DNA of 64,000 nucleotides from Erpetoichthys calabaricus (Eukaryota; Chordata; Cladistia; Polypteriformes; Polypteridae), in NCBI RefSeq assembly GCF_900747795.2, contig NC_041409.2, positions 68,460,960 through 68,524,959 of the forward strand, given 5' to 3'. The position numbers and the translations under genes are program-made. The number at the start of each line of letters is the position of its first letter. The first letter of the stretch is position 1. The notes under the pieces are model-generated. The model was not told where the DNA came from, ran no database searches, and saw only the letters and a program-made list of their open reading frames with translations. Positions 25,134 through 54,526 of the stretch are shown piece by piece.

Positions 25134-27590
25134 ATCCCACCTGAAGCAATGCTGTCTAATATGTATGCTTCTGCTAGGGTGACCCATGGTAAATTGCTCT
25201 GAGAGTAGTGTCCTGACAAGGAACAAACCAAAACTCAAACTTTCATGATGATTCTAAATAAATAATAAAAAAACACATCTTGAATCTTCAGCTTCCTGTG
25301 AGATTTCTGCTTGGAGGAGACCTCACTGAGGCAGGATGCCCACTTTGTATCTTCTTGCCATGATGTAATAGTCGATGAGTTGAAATTTAAGCTGCACATC
25401 TGCCATATCCTTACCTTTTAGTTTCATAGGTTTTTACCCAACTTTGATTCTTTTCTACATGCATTTCTGTTTCAGTTAATCAATTTGGTTCCATCAACTC
25501 ATTACAGCATTAACCATTTTATCTACCTACAAAGTAATCAACTTTTCATATGAAAAACGGTAATTTAACCAAAAAACAAACTTTTCTCTGTAACATTTAA
25601 TTATTTAGAAATCTGAAGTTTGCTCTTTTCTACTGAAACAATAATGCAGAAGGCAAAAAATAAACATTTCAAACAAAATTTACAGAATATATCTTGGGTT
25701 CCCCAGACTTTTGCACTGTATTGTAAAATTATTTAAACAGTGGCCAGTGATGCTGCATTAACAGAAACTGCCAGCATGTTGCATGCTGGTCAGACATGCA
25801 AGGAAGCGTTTCACTGAACTCCGCACATGTGACAAGACGTCCCAGTACTGCTATATCAGTACTCCAAGTGCAGTGACCAGAGTGCGAATCGCAGCACATC
25901 ACTGTCACATTCTCCAGGTGTCTCAGTCTGTATCTTGCCCACACTCCCACTGCTCTGTGTGTGTGTTACATAAATTAGTGATTCAGGGCTGATGATTTAC
26001 AAACCCCGAGATGAGCTGGTGCCTTGTTTTGTATCACCATGGGGTCTTACCCTGTGCCTCAGGCTGCCAATGTATGCTCACACTCTCCTCAATTCTGTAG
26101 AGGAATAAGCAGTTTCTAAACATGGATCAAAGTGTAACATTTAGTACTCTTTTTTTCCTTTTGATGTTTTTTTCTCAATTCCAAAGCAAATGATTTACTT
26201 CTTCCCTGACACACCAGAGAGATGATCTAATTAGCAATGTTTTAATGCTAACACTTTGTCACATTCATTTCTAACCCTGATGCTTCTGAGAACACATGTA
26301 AAGTCTTAATTGCTTTCTTCACTTAATTTTAACTGTTTGAAAAAATGTGCTATGATATGAGATGACAAGTTTTGATCTCTCAGCCTGAAATAAATACATT
26401 ATTCTCAAAAATTAGTGTTTATCAACATATACCAGTAACAATAAAATAACAAAAGATACAATCTACAACACCCCGAGCTGTGGAATGAGCTTCCAAGGCC
26501 CAGTCTAGTGATTTTCAGGCACCTCATTCATTTAATCTTGGTAGGAATAAGGGCTCCACCCAGCAATATGTTGACGTCACTAAAGACAGTCTCCAAATTC
26601 CTAACTTCCTCTGGGGTCTCATTAAGCAAATTATAATTATACCACTTATTATTTATTGCATAAACACTTCTGGGGATAAACAGTTCCTCATTGTCAGTAA
26701 CCAATACCCTGAAGTATTAATTGTACTTCTCCACTTTTGATTTATAGAATTTCTGATTTAAGATCACGACACCAGCTGAATGATTTATATCGATGATTTA
26801 TACCACATCATGACAACCAGAAAGATTTTTGAAGAAATCAAACATCTAAAATGAAAAGATAAAAAGACAGACTAGCTGCTTCAGTTTTGGAGATGTTGCT
26901 TTAAACTTTGGCTGTTATAATAAAAAAAAAACATAATTTAAAGAAATATATGCAGAAAAGACAAGTTTATAATACTGAGATTTAGTACATACATACTAGT
27001 ATCAAACTATGATTAAGAAAAAAGCTAATAAAAAAGGTAATTAACCAAATGTAATAGTTAATGTTAAAAATTCATACCTACATTAACATAACTTGTTTCT
27101 GAGCTGGATGAATTCTATTACATTTACCGTACTTGTGGATGGACTCCCTTACCATCTCTTTCAATTTATTATCATCTTTGGTTTATTTTGATGTCCAGTC
27201 TGCTTAATGGCCACGACTAGACAGGGCTGGTTGTGCAGCTCGGTCAACTTCATTCTAGTGTGCCCTGAAAAGCCAAACTGCCTTCTTTAGGGTTCTTTCA
27301 AACTAGGCCCCTAGTTGTCTCCTTGTCATTGAACTGAATGATCGCTGCCCAATGCCTCCTTTTATTTCACATCACAAGCATTTTTCACTTCTACATTTTG
27401 CAACCGTTTAACAATTTGTGGTTATTTTATCTTTAATGTGTTCCTTCTACTCCTCTTCCGCTCCACATAATCTCAGATTCTCTATTTTAACTACCTCTCA
27501 GCATCATTAACTTGCATCTTTAAACCTCTTATTTTATTTATTTTTGCTTGATTTGTTTTATAGGGATCAACACTACAGAGTAACAGGGAT
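25134..27590. other. No recognised gene; possible LINE remnant at 26480
   Basis: Mostly AT-rich. At about 26478-26550 the plus strand reads ELWNELPRPSLVIFRHLIHL, reminiscent of the LW..LP segment near the C-terminus of LINE ORFs, but this is too short to assign. Confidence 0.35.
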
Positions 27591-27594
27591 TGTG

Positions 27595-28146
27595 GAAGAG
27601 AAGTGAAAAAGAGAGTGCAGGCAGGGTGGAATGGGTGGAGAAGAGTGTCAGGAGTGATTTGCGACAGACGGGTATCAGCAAGAGTGAAAGGGAAGGTCTA
27701 CAGGACTGCAGTGAGACCAGCTATGTTATATGGGCTGGAGACTGTGGCACTGACCAGAAAGCAGGAGACAGAGCTGGAGGTGGCAGAGTTAAAGATGCTA
27801 AGATTTGCATTGGGTATGATGAGGATGGATAAGATTAGAAATGAGGACATTAGAGGGTCAGCTCAAGTTGGACGGTTGGGAGACAAAATCAGAGAGGCGA
27901 GATTGCGTTGGTTTGGACATGTGCAGAGGAGAGATGCTGGGTATATTGGGAGAAGGACGCTAAGGATAGAGCTGCCAGGCAAGAGAAAAAGAGGAAGACC
28001 TAAGAGGAGGTTTATGGATGTGGTGAGAGAAGACATGCAGGTGATGGGTGTAACAGAACAAGATGCAGAGGACAGAAAGATATGGAAGAAGATGATCCAC
28101 TGTGGCAACCCCTAAAGAGAGCAGCCGAAAGGAGAAGAAGAATAAT
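27595..28146 (+). pseudogene. RTE-like LINE, 5'-truncated: C-terminus of reverse transcriptase ORF
   Basis: An open frame (27603-28115) of 170 residues carries YGLETVALTRKQETELEVAE, then RLRWFGHVQRRDAGY and GRPKRRFMDVVREDMQVMG to the end CGNP. It matches the copy at 14505-15066 at most positions. The frame from the truncation point to the natural stop is still open, so this copy is fairly young. A 3' tail of GAGAAGAAGAA follows. It cannot be autonomous because the endonuclease and RT core are absent. Confidence 0.85.
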
Positions 28147-29677
28147 TAATTAAACAAAAAATCAATGGATTTCTCCAAAGCCTCAGTACACACAGTATTA
28201 ACTCTTAACACTGCTTCAACATTGTATACTCACTCATTAATCCTGCTGCCCAAGTTCAAATAGTGAAGACTATTGTTTCTTATTCTGGTGCTGGACTTGG
28301 ACAAGTATGAAAGTGAATGTTTGAACCTGTTCCACAGTTCAGGAAAGTTTCTGGAACTCTACACCAGCTGCACTACAATCACACTGGTTATATATATATA
28401 TTTTAAAAATTCTTTTCACTTCAATAACCTGATGTTTTGTTTTTTTTCCTTCATGTTTATTCTCTTTGATTACTCTTCTCTCATTATTTTTATTTGTTTG
28501 AGCTCCCTTGACTTTGATTGTAGGTAATGGCGACACATTCCATATACTTTTAAGAGTGACTGTGCCACTCTCTGGGTCAGAGTGAGCCAACAGCTCAGAA
28601 GTTAACAAGTCTGTCTTTTTCTTTTTCCTTAGTGCTGATACCACTGACCTACAAAAGAATACCCGACAGCAAACACGATTCTGTCCACTAGCACCTGCAG
28701 TGAAGGGTAACTGCATAGACATTTTGACAGAGAAAGATGTATTGAAAGAGAGAGAGGATACGGCTCATGTTTTAGCGGCTAACAACAAACAGTTCATTAC
28801 TGTGCCGCCATATCTCCATCAAACCTTACCCGTTAACAACAATTCCAGATGGCTCCCCCAGCCTTATTTGTCACATACACGTCACATACTACATGTAATA
28901 TTTGAAACAAATGAAGTTTTGTTTTACCAGAGACTTGGCCATGTGGTTTTGTCCTCTGTGAAGTCAAGATGATCCAGGCACCTAGTCGAGAGACATTATC
29001 CTCTTTGGGATCTAAAAACAGCGTCAACTTTCAGGCACTTAATCTGTGCCACTAAGACAGACACCATGGGGGAGGGAAATTTTGCAAGGTTTACATAAAG
29101 AAATAAAATGAGATAAATACGACCGTTTATGCTGCAACAAGAAACCAAACTGCTATAAAAACTGCACTACCTATCAGCTCGAGGAAGTGTGGTTTTAAAG
29201 TGCCATATAAATAGAAACAAAACACTTTATTTTGAGAAATGACATGCATATGCAAAGACAAGAAATACAGAAGTCAATGTTTAGTTTCAAATTCATATCT
29301 GACAAACAGGTGAAAAAAAACCAAACTGCAGTGCCATCTTCTGACAGATTAAAAGAGAATGTCGCTGACTCCAGCAGAATGTGCTTCAAACAGCCTACTT
29401 TGTGAGAGCTGGTGTACAATTTAATTTTTAACAAGTGCATACTCACAATTTGGGTTGTGTAATACATAAATTCATAACTGATTGAATGAATATGAATTTC
29501 CCTCACTCTCTACAGCTGTTGCAAATCTCACACATCATACATTACAGCACTCCATCACTGCTGCTCCTAATCATTTAGAAAACACTTGCAATGCTAGTCT
29601 GCACTTTTTAATTGACTGTTAATAGTGCCGTCCCTTTTTCTAAGATAAAGTATCTTTACCTTAGTGACTCAAAGTAC
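28147..29677. other. No recognised feature
   Basis: AT-rich. Open frames at 28339-28722 (minus) and 28700-28972 (plus) show no family signature. Confidence 0.4.
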
Positions 29678-29681
29678 ATAG

Positions 29682-30181
29682 TGTGGCAGATGGCTGGGAC
29701 GCCCCTTTGACACTGGATCTGGGGGAGCAGTCATGGGATGCACACTACGTCCCCCGGAACACTTGTTGGGAGCTCCCCTGGGTTGCATCGGGGCCAATAC
29801 TTTGGAACACTAGAGCTCATTCCTGTTGGGCTCCGTGGCCACCGTCAGGGGGAGCTGCACGGCCTAACGAGACAGCCACACCCGGAGGTGCAGCTGGAAA
29901 TAGGTCAACAAGCACCTGCAGCACTTCCGGATTAGCTATAAAAGGGGCCGACAGTCACCACTCCGGGCGCCAGAGTTGGGAGGAGGAGGACGAAGCTGCC
30001 TTGGAGGAGTGGAGGAGAAAGAAGAGTGTTTTGTGGTGGTGTTTTGGGACTGTGTTAGGGCGGAGGGACACAGGGAAGACGTGGACCTCAGCTGAAGAAA
30101 ATAAATCTTTTTGGTTCATTTTATACGTGCCTCTGCTGTCAGTCTGTGTCGGGTCGACACCTATATAGCGCCTTTGCCACA
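29682..30181 (+). mobile_element. Solo LTR (retrovirus-like/LTR element fossil)
   Basis: A 500-bp unit from TGTGGCAG to TTTGCCACA with perfect 4-bp target duplication ATAG (29678-29681 and 30182-30185). The ends form an inverted TGTGGC/GCCACA. It has a TATA box (GCTATAAAAGGGG near 29937) and AATAAA near 30101. No internal region is present, so it is the product of LTR-LTR recombination. Confidence 0.85.
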
Positions 30182-30189
30182 ATAGTATG

Positions 30190-31305
30190 TGTCTTTCACC
30201 TTAATCTTAAACAACAAAAGTGTGCGATCTGTAGTTCTTTTCATAGGGTCCATCACCAACAACACAATTTTATACAAAAGCGATTTACTTTGATTTACTT
30301 TTGACAGCCAAGAAGTCTATCTGCAATGAAAACTCAAGCCACTGCATCTTACCAAGACTGAACTTGTCATTTCAAGGATAAGGCAGGAATGGACAAGTGG
30401 AAACTATGCACATGAGTAAGTTCCTGAGGTTATGTCAAACCATTCTAACAGACAGTAGGCTCAGATATTATGTGATGAAGACTAACATTTTGTATTGTAG
30501 CTGGACTCAAGTGATGTAGGTTATAAAACATCTAACCCTGACTAGCAGTTAAGTAACCAAGACTCCACTCATTGACTAACTCATGCAGTGATTACAAAGT
30601 GAAATGGAACAAAACAACTGCTTGCTTTTCTGGTAGTCCAATTCTGATTTAACCTCAATGTCCAGGTAGCCCACAGCAGGAGAAATCATCCAGCTATTTG
30701 CTGTGCCTGGTATGTCCAACTGTGGGCCTCAGAAGCACTGGGTGCAAGACAGCAGCCAACCCTCAGCTAGGTGCCTATACATCTGAGGGGGAGGACTCGA
30801 TGCATACTTCCACACTATTGGAGATAGGATCAGTTTAAAGTTGCCACCACCTGTGACACACGGGTCTTTGGAATAAGGGGAATACATAAAAAAAACTTCA
30901 CAATGACAATTCCAGGCTGGGACTTAAACACCAAACTCTGGAGATGTGAGTGAGGGAGCACAGCTAGAACATACTTACAGAAATCTGAAGGCCATGTTGT
31001 ATAATACATCTAACATAATAATACATCTGAGTGTACCTGGTTTTAATAAAGTCTCACAAAGTGTCAAAACAAACAGCACAAAGGCAACTGTTCAGCCTGT
31101 AAGCACTAAGCACACGTGAGTCTCTCAAAACCCAACAGCCTTTAAATAACGTCTTACTTCCTAGGCAGTTTAATTTTCACATCTACGTACCAAGATTCAA
31201 ATCAGATAAGTGGCAAGTAGTGTACTTTTCCAAAGTAGTTCCTCAGTGTCAGTGAGGTTCGTCTTCTCCATCTGTCTTGAGATACATAGTACAACACGTC
31301 CACCT
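30190..31305. other. VCPKMT 3' flank, no recognised gene
   Basis: May include the VCPKMT 3' UTR. A reverse-strand decayed SINE-like piece lies near 30850-30960 (CACAATGACAATTCC, GACTTAAACACCAAACTC). Confidence 0.35.
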
Positions 31306-31311
31306 ACTCAC

Positions 31312-48070
<16,759 letters not shown>

Positions 48071-48306
48071 GCACTACGCATTTGTTAGCTCCTAATTCAA
48101 CGACCATCTTAAGAACTGGCAGAATTGCTGTGTGTCAACAGAGGGCGCTATAAGATGCAGTTTTGCCTTTGCGTTGCTATTAACTGTCAGCCTCTTCGTG
48201 ACTTTATCCATCAAATTTTATTTTATGCTCTTCATAAATGTTTTCATCGAGTCCCCCACCATGCAGGCCGGGGGCATATTAATTTTATTTATAATCATAC
48301 TACATA

Positions 48307-49861
48307 CGGTCCTCTCTAAAAGTATTGGAATAGCAAAGCCAATTAATTTGTTTGTACTGCGCTCGGAAGATATTGGTGTGTGAGATCGAAATATGAATAT
48401 GAGAAGAGAGATCAGAGTTTCATCTTTTATTCTCATGTATTTACAGCTAGATATATTAAAAAGCACAGAACAGAGCCCATTTGGTATCAAACCACCCAGT
48501 TTTTTCAAAACTACTGAAACATGACAAGCTGACTGGTGGTTCTTGTTACTCAGTTATATCATATATAAGATTGCTTGTAGCTGTGGACATTTACTCTCAG
48601 TTTAAGCTTTGGCTTTCACCTGTGAAAACGGCACTTGTAGTTATGAATGACAGACCAACATGAAGACCAGAGAGCTATCTATGCGAGAAAAGCATGCCAT
48701 TCTGAAGCTGAGACGGGGGTGGGGGTGGGGTTTGTGAAGTGTGGGGGTGGTTGGTCCATCAGTGATATTTCAAAAACATTGGGCATAGCCAGTACATCAT
48801 CTTGGAATGTCCTGAAAAGAAGGAAACCACTGGTGTACTGAGCAATAGGCATCAAACCAGTTGTCCAAGGAAAACAACAACAACTGATGACAGCAAACGT
48901 GAGAGCAGTAAAGAGAAAACCCCAAAATACCAGTCAGAAGGAGACTTAGAGAACAACAATAGAGAGGCTGCAAGATGCAAACCACTCATCAGCAGTACAA
49001 ATCAGAAAGCCAGACTGGAATTTGCAAAAAAAAAAAAAGTACAGAGATGAGCCACAACAGTTCTGGAACAAACTTTTATTGACTGATGAGACAAGGATTG
49101 ACCTTTACTGAAATGACTGAAAGGCCAAGCATGGAGGAGGTTGTGTCATGGCTTGGGCTTACATGGCTACTTCTGGAACAGGCTCAATCATCTTTATGGA
49201 TGGTGTAAATCATGATGGCAGAAGTAGAATGAAGTCAGAAGTCTACAGAAATATATTGTCTGCCAATTTACAGAGAAATGCATCCAAACTAATTGGGAGG
49301 AACTTTATTATACAGCAAGACAATGATCCAAAACACACTGCCACCTCAACAAAGGACTTCATCTGTTGGGGAATGGAAGGTTTTGGACGAGCCAAGTCCA
49401 TCACCAACCCAACTGAACATACATTTCACTTCCTGAAGAGAAGACTGAATGAAGAAACCCCGCAAAACAGACAACAGCTAAAAGATGCTATGACAGAAGC
49501 CAGGAAAGGCAACACCAATAAACAAACAAGAAAGGTGGTGCAGCCTGTGGTTCGTAGGTTTGATAACGTTATTGCAAGCAAGGGATATGCAACCAAATAT
49601 TAAGTATTTTTGACTTTAATTTAGTTGAAAACATTTTGTTCCAATACTTTTGCTCACTTGAAAAATTGGGTGGTTTGATACAAAATGTACTATATTCTGT
49701 GTTGTTTAACATATCTAGATATAAATACTGGGGAATAAAAGCTGAAACTCTAAACTCTCTTCTCATATTTCTTTTATCTTTTGATCTCACAAACAAATGT
49801 CTTCAGTGAACAGCAAAATAAAATTAATTGACCTTGCTGTTTTAATACTTTTGAAGGGGAC
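48307..49861 (+). mobile_element. Tc1-like transposon, decayed
   Basis: Left end CCTCTCTAAAAGTATTGGAA and right end TTAATACTTTTGAAGGGGAC are inverted repeats, followed inside by AATTAATTTGTTTGT and its partner AAAATAAAATTAATT. TA lies at 48305-48306 and 49862-49863. Inner repeats (CCAATACTTTTGCTC near 49641) fit an IR/DR layout. It lies just upstream of the VCPKMT promoter. Confidence 0.85.
48660..49603 (+). pseudogene. Tc1-like transposase, inactivated
   Basis: The coding trace starts ATGAAGACCAGAGAGCTATC (MKTRELSMREKHAILKLRRG) and breaks at a G-rich run near 48712. The first catalytic Asp remains in LTDETRIDLY near 49085, followed by TGA. An open stretch at 49148-49603 contains FIIQQDNDPKHTATSTK (second Asp), NPTEHTFHFLKRRL (Glu) and the typical C-terminus VIASKGYATKY. 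At least two lesions. Confidence 0.85.
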
Positions 49862-49864
49862 TAA

Positions 49865-50190
49865 AGCACACTTTTTAAAATGTGAAGTAAAAAGGGTGCT
49901 ATGCTAAAGTTGTATAATCATCTATGTTAATGTGTGGATTTGGGTCTCCACATTACAAAAATGGGTACGGAATCATTCATACAATAAATTATACTTATGT
50001 AATACCACAGGTAATTTCTTAACAGAAGATTTTACAATACAATACAACTGATTGCACTGTACAATAATATCAAGTTCATTAAATTATATAATATTATGTA
50101 CACAAAAGTGTGGAGTAAAGAGAACAGGATATCAGTCAAATGGCCATCTTAAAAAATATTTTATTTGAAACTAAACACATTGACTCAAAT
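49865..50190. other. No recognised feature
   Basis: AT-rich spacer between a Tc1 copy and a CR1-like fragment. Confidence 0.4.
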
Positions 50191-50194
50191 GAAC

Positions 50195-50535
50195 ATTACA
50201 ACAAGCTAGACAAGGACAGGACATTTAGCCCAACAAAACTCACCTGTCCTATCCACGTAATTCTTATAAGAAAACATCAAGTCGAGTTTTGAAAGTCCCT
50301 AAAGTCTTTCTGTCTACCACGTTACTTGGTAGCTTATTCCAAGTGTCTATGGTTCTTTGTGTAAAGAAAAACTTCCTAATGTTTGTGCAAAATTTACCCT
50401 TAACAAGTTTCCAACTGTGTCCCCGTGTTCTTGATGAACTTGTTTAAAAATAACAGTCGTGATCCACTGGACTAATTCCCTTCATAATTTTAAACACTTC
50501 AATCACGTTTCCTCTTACTCTTCTGAAGTAAACAA
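50195..50535 (-). pseudogene. CR1-like LINE 3' fragment
   Basis: TCAAGTCGAGTTTTGAAAGT, ACTTGGTAGCTTATTCCA and AACAAGTTTCCAACTGTGTC match the reverse-strand CR1 copy at 20430-20580. Only the 3' UTR side is present. Confidence 0.8.
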
Positions 50536-50689
50536 GCTGCATGTCTACGCAGATTGGTACAATAGTCAACCTTTACAGATATAGGTGTGTATGTCTGTAT
50601 ATAGTGTATAGAAGGGTGCAAAATTTCAAGGCGGTGGGTGATAGTGTGAGGAACCTTATCAGAATTAGGTAGTGTTAAAAGCAGTGTCC

Positions 50690-51605
50690 CTAAGGGGTCA
50701 GCTGCTATTTTTAACATATTTAAATGATTTGAATAGGAATCTAAACAACGATTTGGTTAAATTTGAAGATAATACCAAGTTAGGTGAATTGACAGGTAAT
50801 TTAGAATCCCTGGAATCATTACAGAGGGACTTGGACAGAATACAAGCTTGGGCAGATGTGTGGCAGATGAAATTTAAGTTAAGTAAATATAAAGTATTAC
50901 ACATAGGAAGTAAAAATGATAGATTTGACTACACAATGGGAGGTCTGAAAATTGAAAGTACGCCTTATGAGAAAGATTTAGAAGTCATACTGGAATTGTC
51001 ACTTTCAAATTCCACAAAGCATTCAACAGTCATTAAGAAGCTTAACAGAATGTTACGTTATATAGCACCTTGATGTGTACAGTACAGGTCCAAGGAGGTT
51101 ATGGTAAAATTTTATAACACACTAATGAAGCCTCACTTTGAATACTGTGCAAAGTTTTGGTTTCCAGGCTGCAAAATGGACATAGCAGCACTGGAAAAAG
51201 TCCAGAGAAGAAAAACTAAACTGACTCCAGAAGATGAATTTTGAGTAAAGATTAAAGGAAAATTATAAGGAAAAATTGAAGGAGCTGAACCTAAGCTAAC
51301 AAAGATTAAGAGGTGATATGATCAAAGTGTTTAAAATTATGAAGGCAATTAGTACAGTGGATCCAGACTGTTACTTTAAAATGAGTTCAGTAAGAACATG
51401 GGGACACAGTTAGATATTTGTTAAGGGTAAAGTTTGTGCAAACATTAGTAACTTTGTCTTCAAAGACACATTGAATAAATGACCAAGTAGTATGGTGGAC
51501 AGTACAAAACTCAACCTGATGTTGTGTTGGAGGAATTAGGTGTATGGGATTGGCAAGCTTTTTTGGACTGAATGGCCTGTTCTCGTCAAATGTTGTTCTT
51601 ATGTG
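50690..51605 (+). pseudogene. CR1-like LINE, 5'-truncated
   Basis: 50690-51073 encodes LLFLTYLNDLNRNLNNDLVK, FEDNTKLGE and LQRDLDRIQAWADVWQMKFK, the post-catalytic part of a CR1-type reverse transcriptase (family FADDTKL altered to FEDNTKL). The coding trace then continues in other frames (HFEYCAKFWFPGCKMDIAAL, VQRRKTKLTP). The 3' end GGCCTGTTCTCGTCAAATG lies at about 51570. Several frame breaks. Confidence 0.85.
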
Positions 51606-51858
51606 CGTGTTTGTGCGTATTCATTTGTTTATCTTCATCATTAAGCATATACTCTGGTAGGGCAAGCAAGTGGGCATAAATCTTAACATACAATATTTTT
51701 TAGTGTGTGTATGTGTGCCTCCATGTGTGCATACATTTATATTTAAATAAACTATGTATCTCAAAAAGTACTTGTGGAAAATTTTTGCAAATTAATAGGC
51801 TTAGTTCCATGACTAAATGGAACAGACTAGAAAAATCCTGGTTAAATTAAACAATTTC

Positions 51859-52013
51859 TGCAGCTGTTATTATTAATAATAATAATTATTTTTTACATTT
51901 ATATAGCGCTTTTCTTACTACTCAAAGTGCTGTCCAGGCAGAGAGGACCCGGGATGCAAACCCATGATCTCCTTACTGTGAGGCAGCAGCAGTACCACTG
52001 TGCCACCTGCCTG
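51859..52013 (-). mobile_element. Second tRNA-derived SINE family
   Basis: On the minus strand: head GTGGCACAGTGGTACTGCTG (A box), GGGTTTGCATCCC (B box), then a body ending AGCGCTATATAAATGTAA and an ATT-rich tail. The head resembles the SINE at 32087 but the 3' part differs. Confidence 0.7.
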
Positions 52014-52499
52014 GATTGGAAATAGGCCAGTCTGTTTTTGGAGGATCAGGAGATACATACTGGGCTAAACTGGACCACAAACAATAGGCCAGGAGGCTGT
52101 AACAAGACAAATTCAATGCAACTTGATTGAAGAAGATAGACCAAATGTTTCTGAAGATATTGCTATACATCTATTTTGCATCCAGGGTGGATATCTGGGA
52201 AACTTGTTATAAAATGTTTCATTTTTGCACAGATTGCATGAAGTCATCCAGGAGCGCTACAAAACAAAAAAAACCACACAATTTTCTGATCAAAACTTGT
52301 CATTTGAAAACATGGATTACATGATTAGTTACATTTTCCAAAGACATACACAGAGACACCATTCTAAAATCAACTTTTCTTGATATTTTGAATGTCATAG
52401 ATTCAGATTCTTAACTCACTAGTACATTTTTGACCCCATCACCAAACTTCCATTTACATGGAAGTAAAAAGTTTATAAAAGTGCTTAAGAAAGTCCACA

Positions 52500-52960
52500 A
52501 AAGTTTGACTTGGCTTATTTCAGGACAGACTCTATCTTGTTATGGCAAATTTCAAATCTAGTTGAATATAAAATTTCATAACTATTGTGGACTGAATAGC
52601 CTGTTCATATCAAAAACTGTCCTTACATGGTAATATTTCCGCCTTTTTAAGGCAATCAATTTTGTTGTTGCTGTATGTGATCAGGCAGTTAATTTTCTGC
52701 AACTTACCCCATGTACTGCATGTTCTCCCTGAGTATCTGTGGCATTTCTTCTGTGACCTTCAATTTTTTTTCTACATTCCTAAAAACACATGGGTTCTGT
52801 TTAATAGGCCCAGTGTAGGTCTGTGTGCGAGTTTGCCCTATGAAAGCCTGGCATGCTGTACAGGTTCAATTCCCACCTTAAGGTGCATACAGTTAGGATG
52901 GGCACTAGCTTCCCACAAAACTGAACTTGACAAGTGTGTTAGAAAATAGATGAATGAGTG
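52500..52960 (+). mobile_element. Decayed CR1 tail and old SINE
   Basis: 52566-52628 (GACTGAATAGCCTGTTCATA) matches the CR1 3' end at 51570. 52720-52960 (CATGTTCTCCCTGAGTATCT, GAAAATAGATGAATGAGT) is a diverged plus-strand SINE. Confidence 0.5.
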
Positions 52961-52964
52961 GCTT

Positions 52965-53980
52965 TTTGACATAATGAATATAATATCTATGTAATCTTAC
53001 TATAAAAAAAACTATACTTAAAAATTACTCTAATGAAATTCTTAACAATGGCTCTCCATCATTATAAAACTGAAGAAAAACAGAGTCACAGTTGATACCA
53101 TTTAATAAAGAAGGTGTGGTCAACATGACACATTTACAAAAGCAGTTATGATTAATGAAAAGGTGCTGCATGTGTGGATTACTTTGTTGAAATTTGAAAA
53201 GAAATGCACCCCTCCCACATACGTTTAACATAGCTCTTGAAGTTCAAACCATTCTGTATGACTGGTCACATCTACAATGTAAGTAATGTAACACACAAAA
53301 TGATAGCTAGAATCAATAATGCTGGGACTGTGATAATTATAAGATGAAATGTTATTTCAGAAAAATCCATTTCTGTTTTCATAATAAGGACTGAATCAGT
53401 GAGGATGGTATAAATGAATCTATAAACTAACTTTTGAATCCTTTAATTACAGTACATTGTATTATAAGTATTATTAAGGCAATTCACTTAATCACTCTAT
53501 ATGATATACAAGAAGTCGTTCATTTTCTGAAACCTTTTGATTCTTTTCTTAACAGCCTGGTGGGAAGCCTGTGCTTCTGCTACCAGTCCAGTTACTATTT
53601 TTGGGAAGTGTGCATATTGGTTTTATGTCTGCATGATTTTCACAAGGTACTCTTTTTTATCTTGAACATCACGAACAAAAGCAGGTTAAGTGAACTGACA
53701 ACTCTGCTTTGGCCCAATATGAGTAGATGTGGGTGTGTGCATGAGTTTATTATATGATATAGGCATGTATGCATTCATATTTTGCATGCATTATAATTTG
53801 AGCAATCAGTATACTCATTATCAACAACTTATTTCAATCTAATGTTAGTATTAGCTGTTGAAAGGAGGTTTTACTAAATAAAATCAGCTTTGTGAGTAAA
53901 GTATACTTTTCCTGAAAGTTTTTATGGAATCTAGTATAATGTCCTTGCTCTTGTTACTGTACCAACTAATACAATGGTGC
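52965..53980. other. No recognised feature
   Basis: AT-rich; the 107-codon frame at 53434-53757 has no recognisable domain. Confidence 0.4.
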
Positions 53981-53986
53981 ACACAG

Positions 53987-54522
53987 TGTGATGCCCAGGG
54001 TGCGTAAAACCACCCTAACCGACACAGACAGGCGGAGGCACAAATGCAGCACACAACATGCTTTTATTCAAGACTGGGGAAGTGCTTTTCTTTGCTCTCC
54101 AGAGCACAGCACAGTACAGAGCACAATTTACAGTCCTTCCTTCCTTTCCAGTCCACAGTCCTACCGCCACTCCTCCCTCGACAAGCTTCGTCCTTCTTCC
54201 TCCCGACTCTGGCTCCTCGAATGGAGTGAGGTGGCTCATTTTATTCTTCTCCTGGGAGTGGTCGAGGTGGCTCCTTAGTATTACCTGGAATCACTTCCAG
54301 GTGTGGTGGAAGTCCATTGTAGGGCTCTGCAGCTTCCCCCTGGCAGCCCCCACGGAACCCAACAGGGATGTACCAAACTCCAAGTTCCAGCGTGCCCTGT
54401 GGGAATCTGTAGTGCCACTGCCGCCAAAGGAGACTGCCCTCTAGCGTCCCGGGGGAGGTAGCGCCGGTCCTTTCAACCAGCTGGTGTCCCGGGCCAAGTA
54501 ATGGCCGAGGCCGCCCATCACA
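53987..54522 (-). mobile_element. Solo LTR (retrovirus-like/LTR element fossil)
   Basis: A 536-bp unit with terminal inverted TGTGATG/CATCACA and a perfect 4-bp duplication ACAG (53983-53986, 54523-54526). AATAAA is present on the minus strand (reverse of TTTATT at 54061). It shares CGACACAGACAGGCGG and CCTCCCGACTC with the LTR at 44944. No internal region. Confidence 0.85.
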
Positions 54523-54526
54523 ACAG

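Noticed and set aside
28339-28722. 127-codon minus-strand frame as a possible host exon
   Set aside because: Lysine-rich tail from an AT-rich stretch, no domain, no supporting splice signals.
29683-30168. 161-codon frame
   Set aside because: Lies inside the solo LTR at 29682-30181; no family signature.
53434-53757. 107-codon hydrophobic frame as a possible host exon
   Set aside because: AT-rich, no recognised homology, no convincing splice sites in phase.
54058-54444. 128-codon Pro/Ser-rich frame
   Set aside because: Lies inside the solo LTR at 53987-54522.
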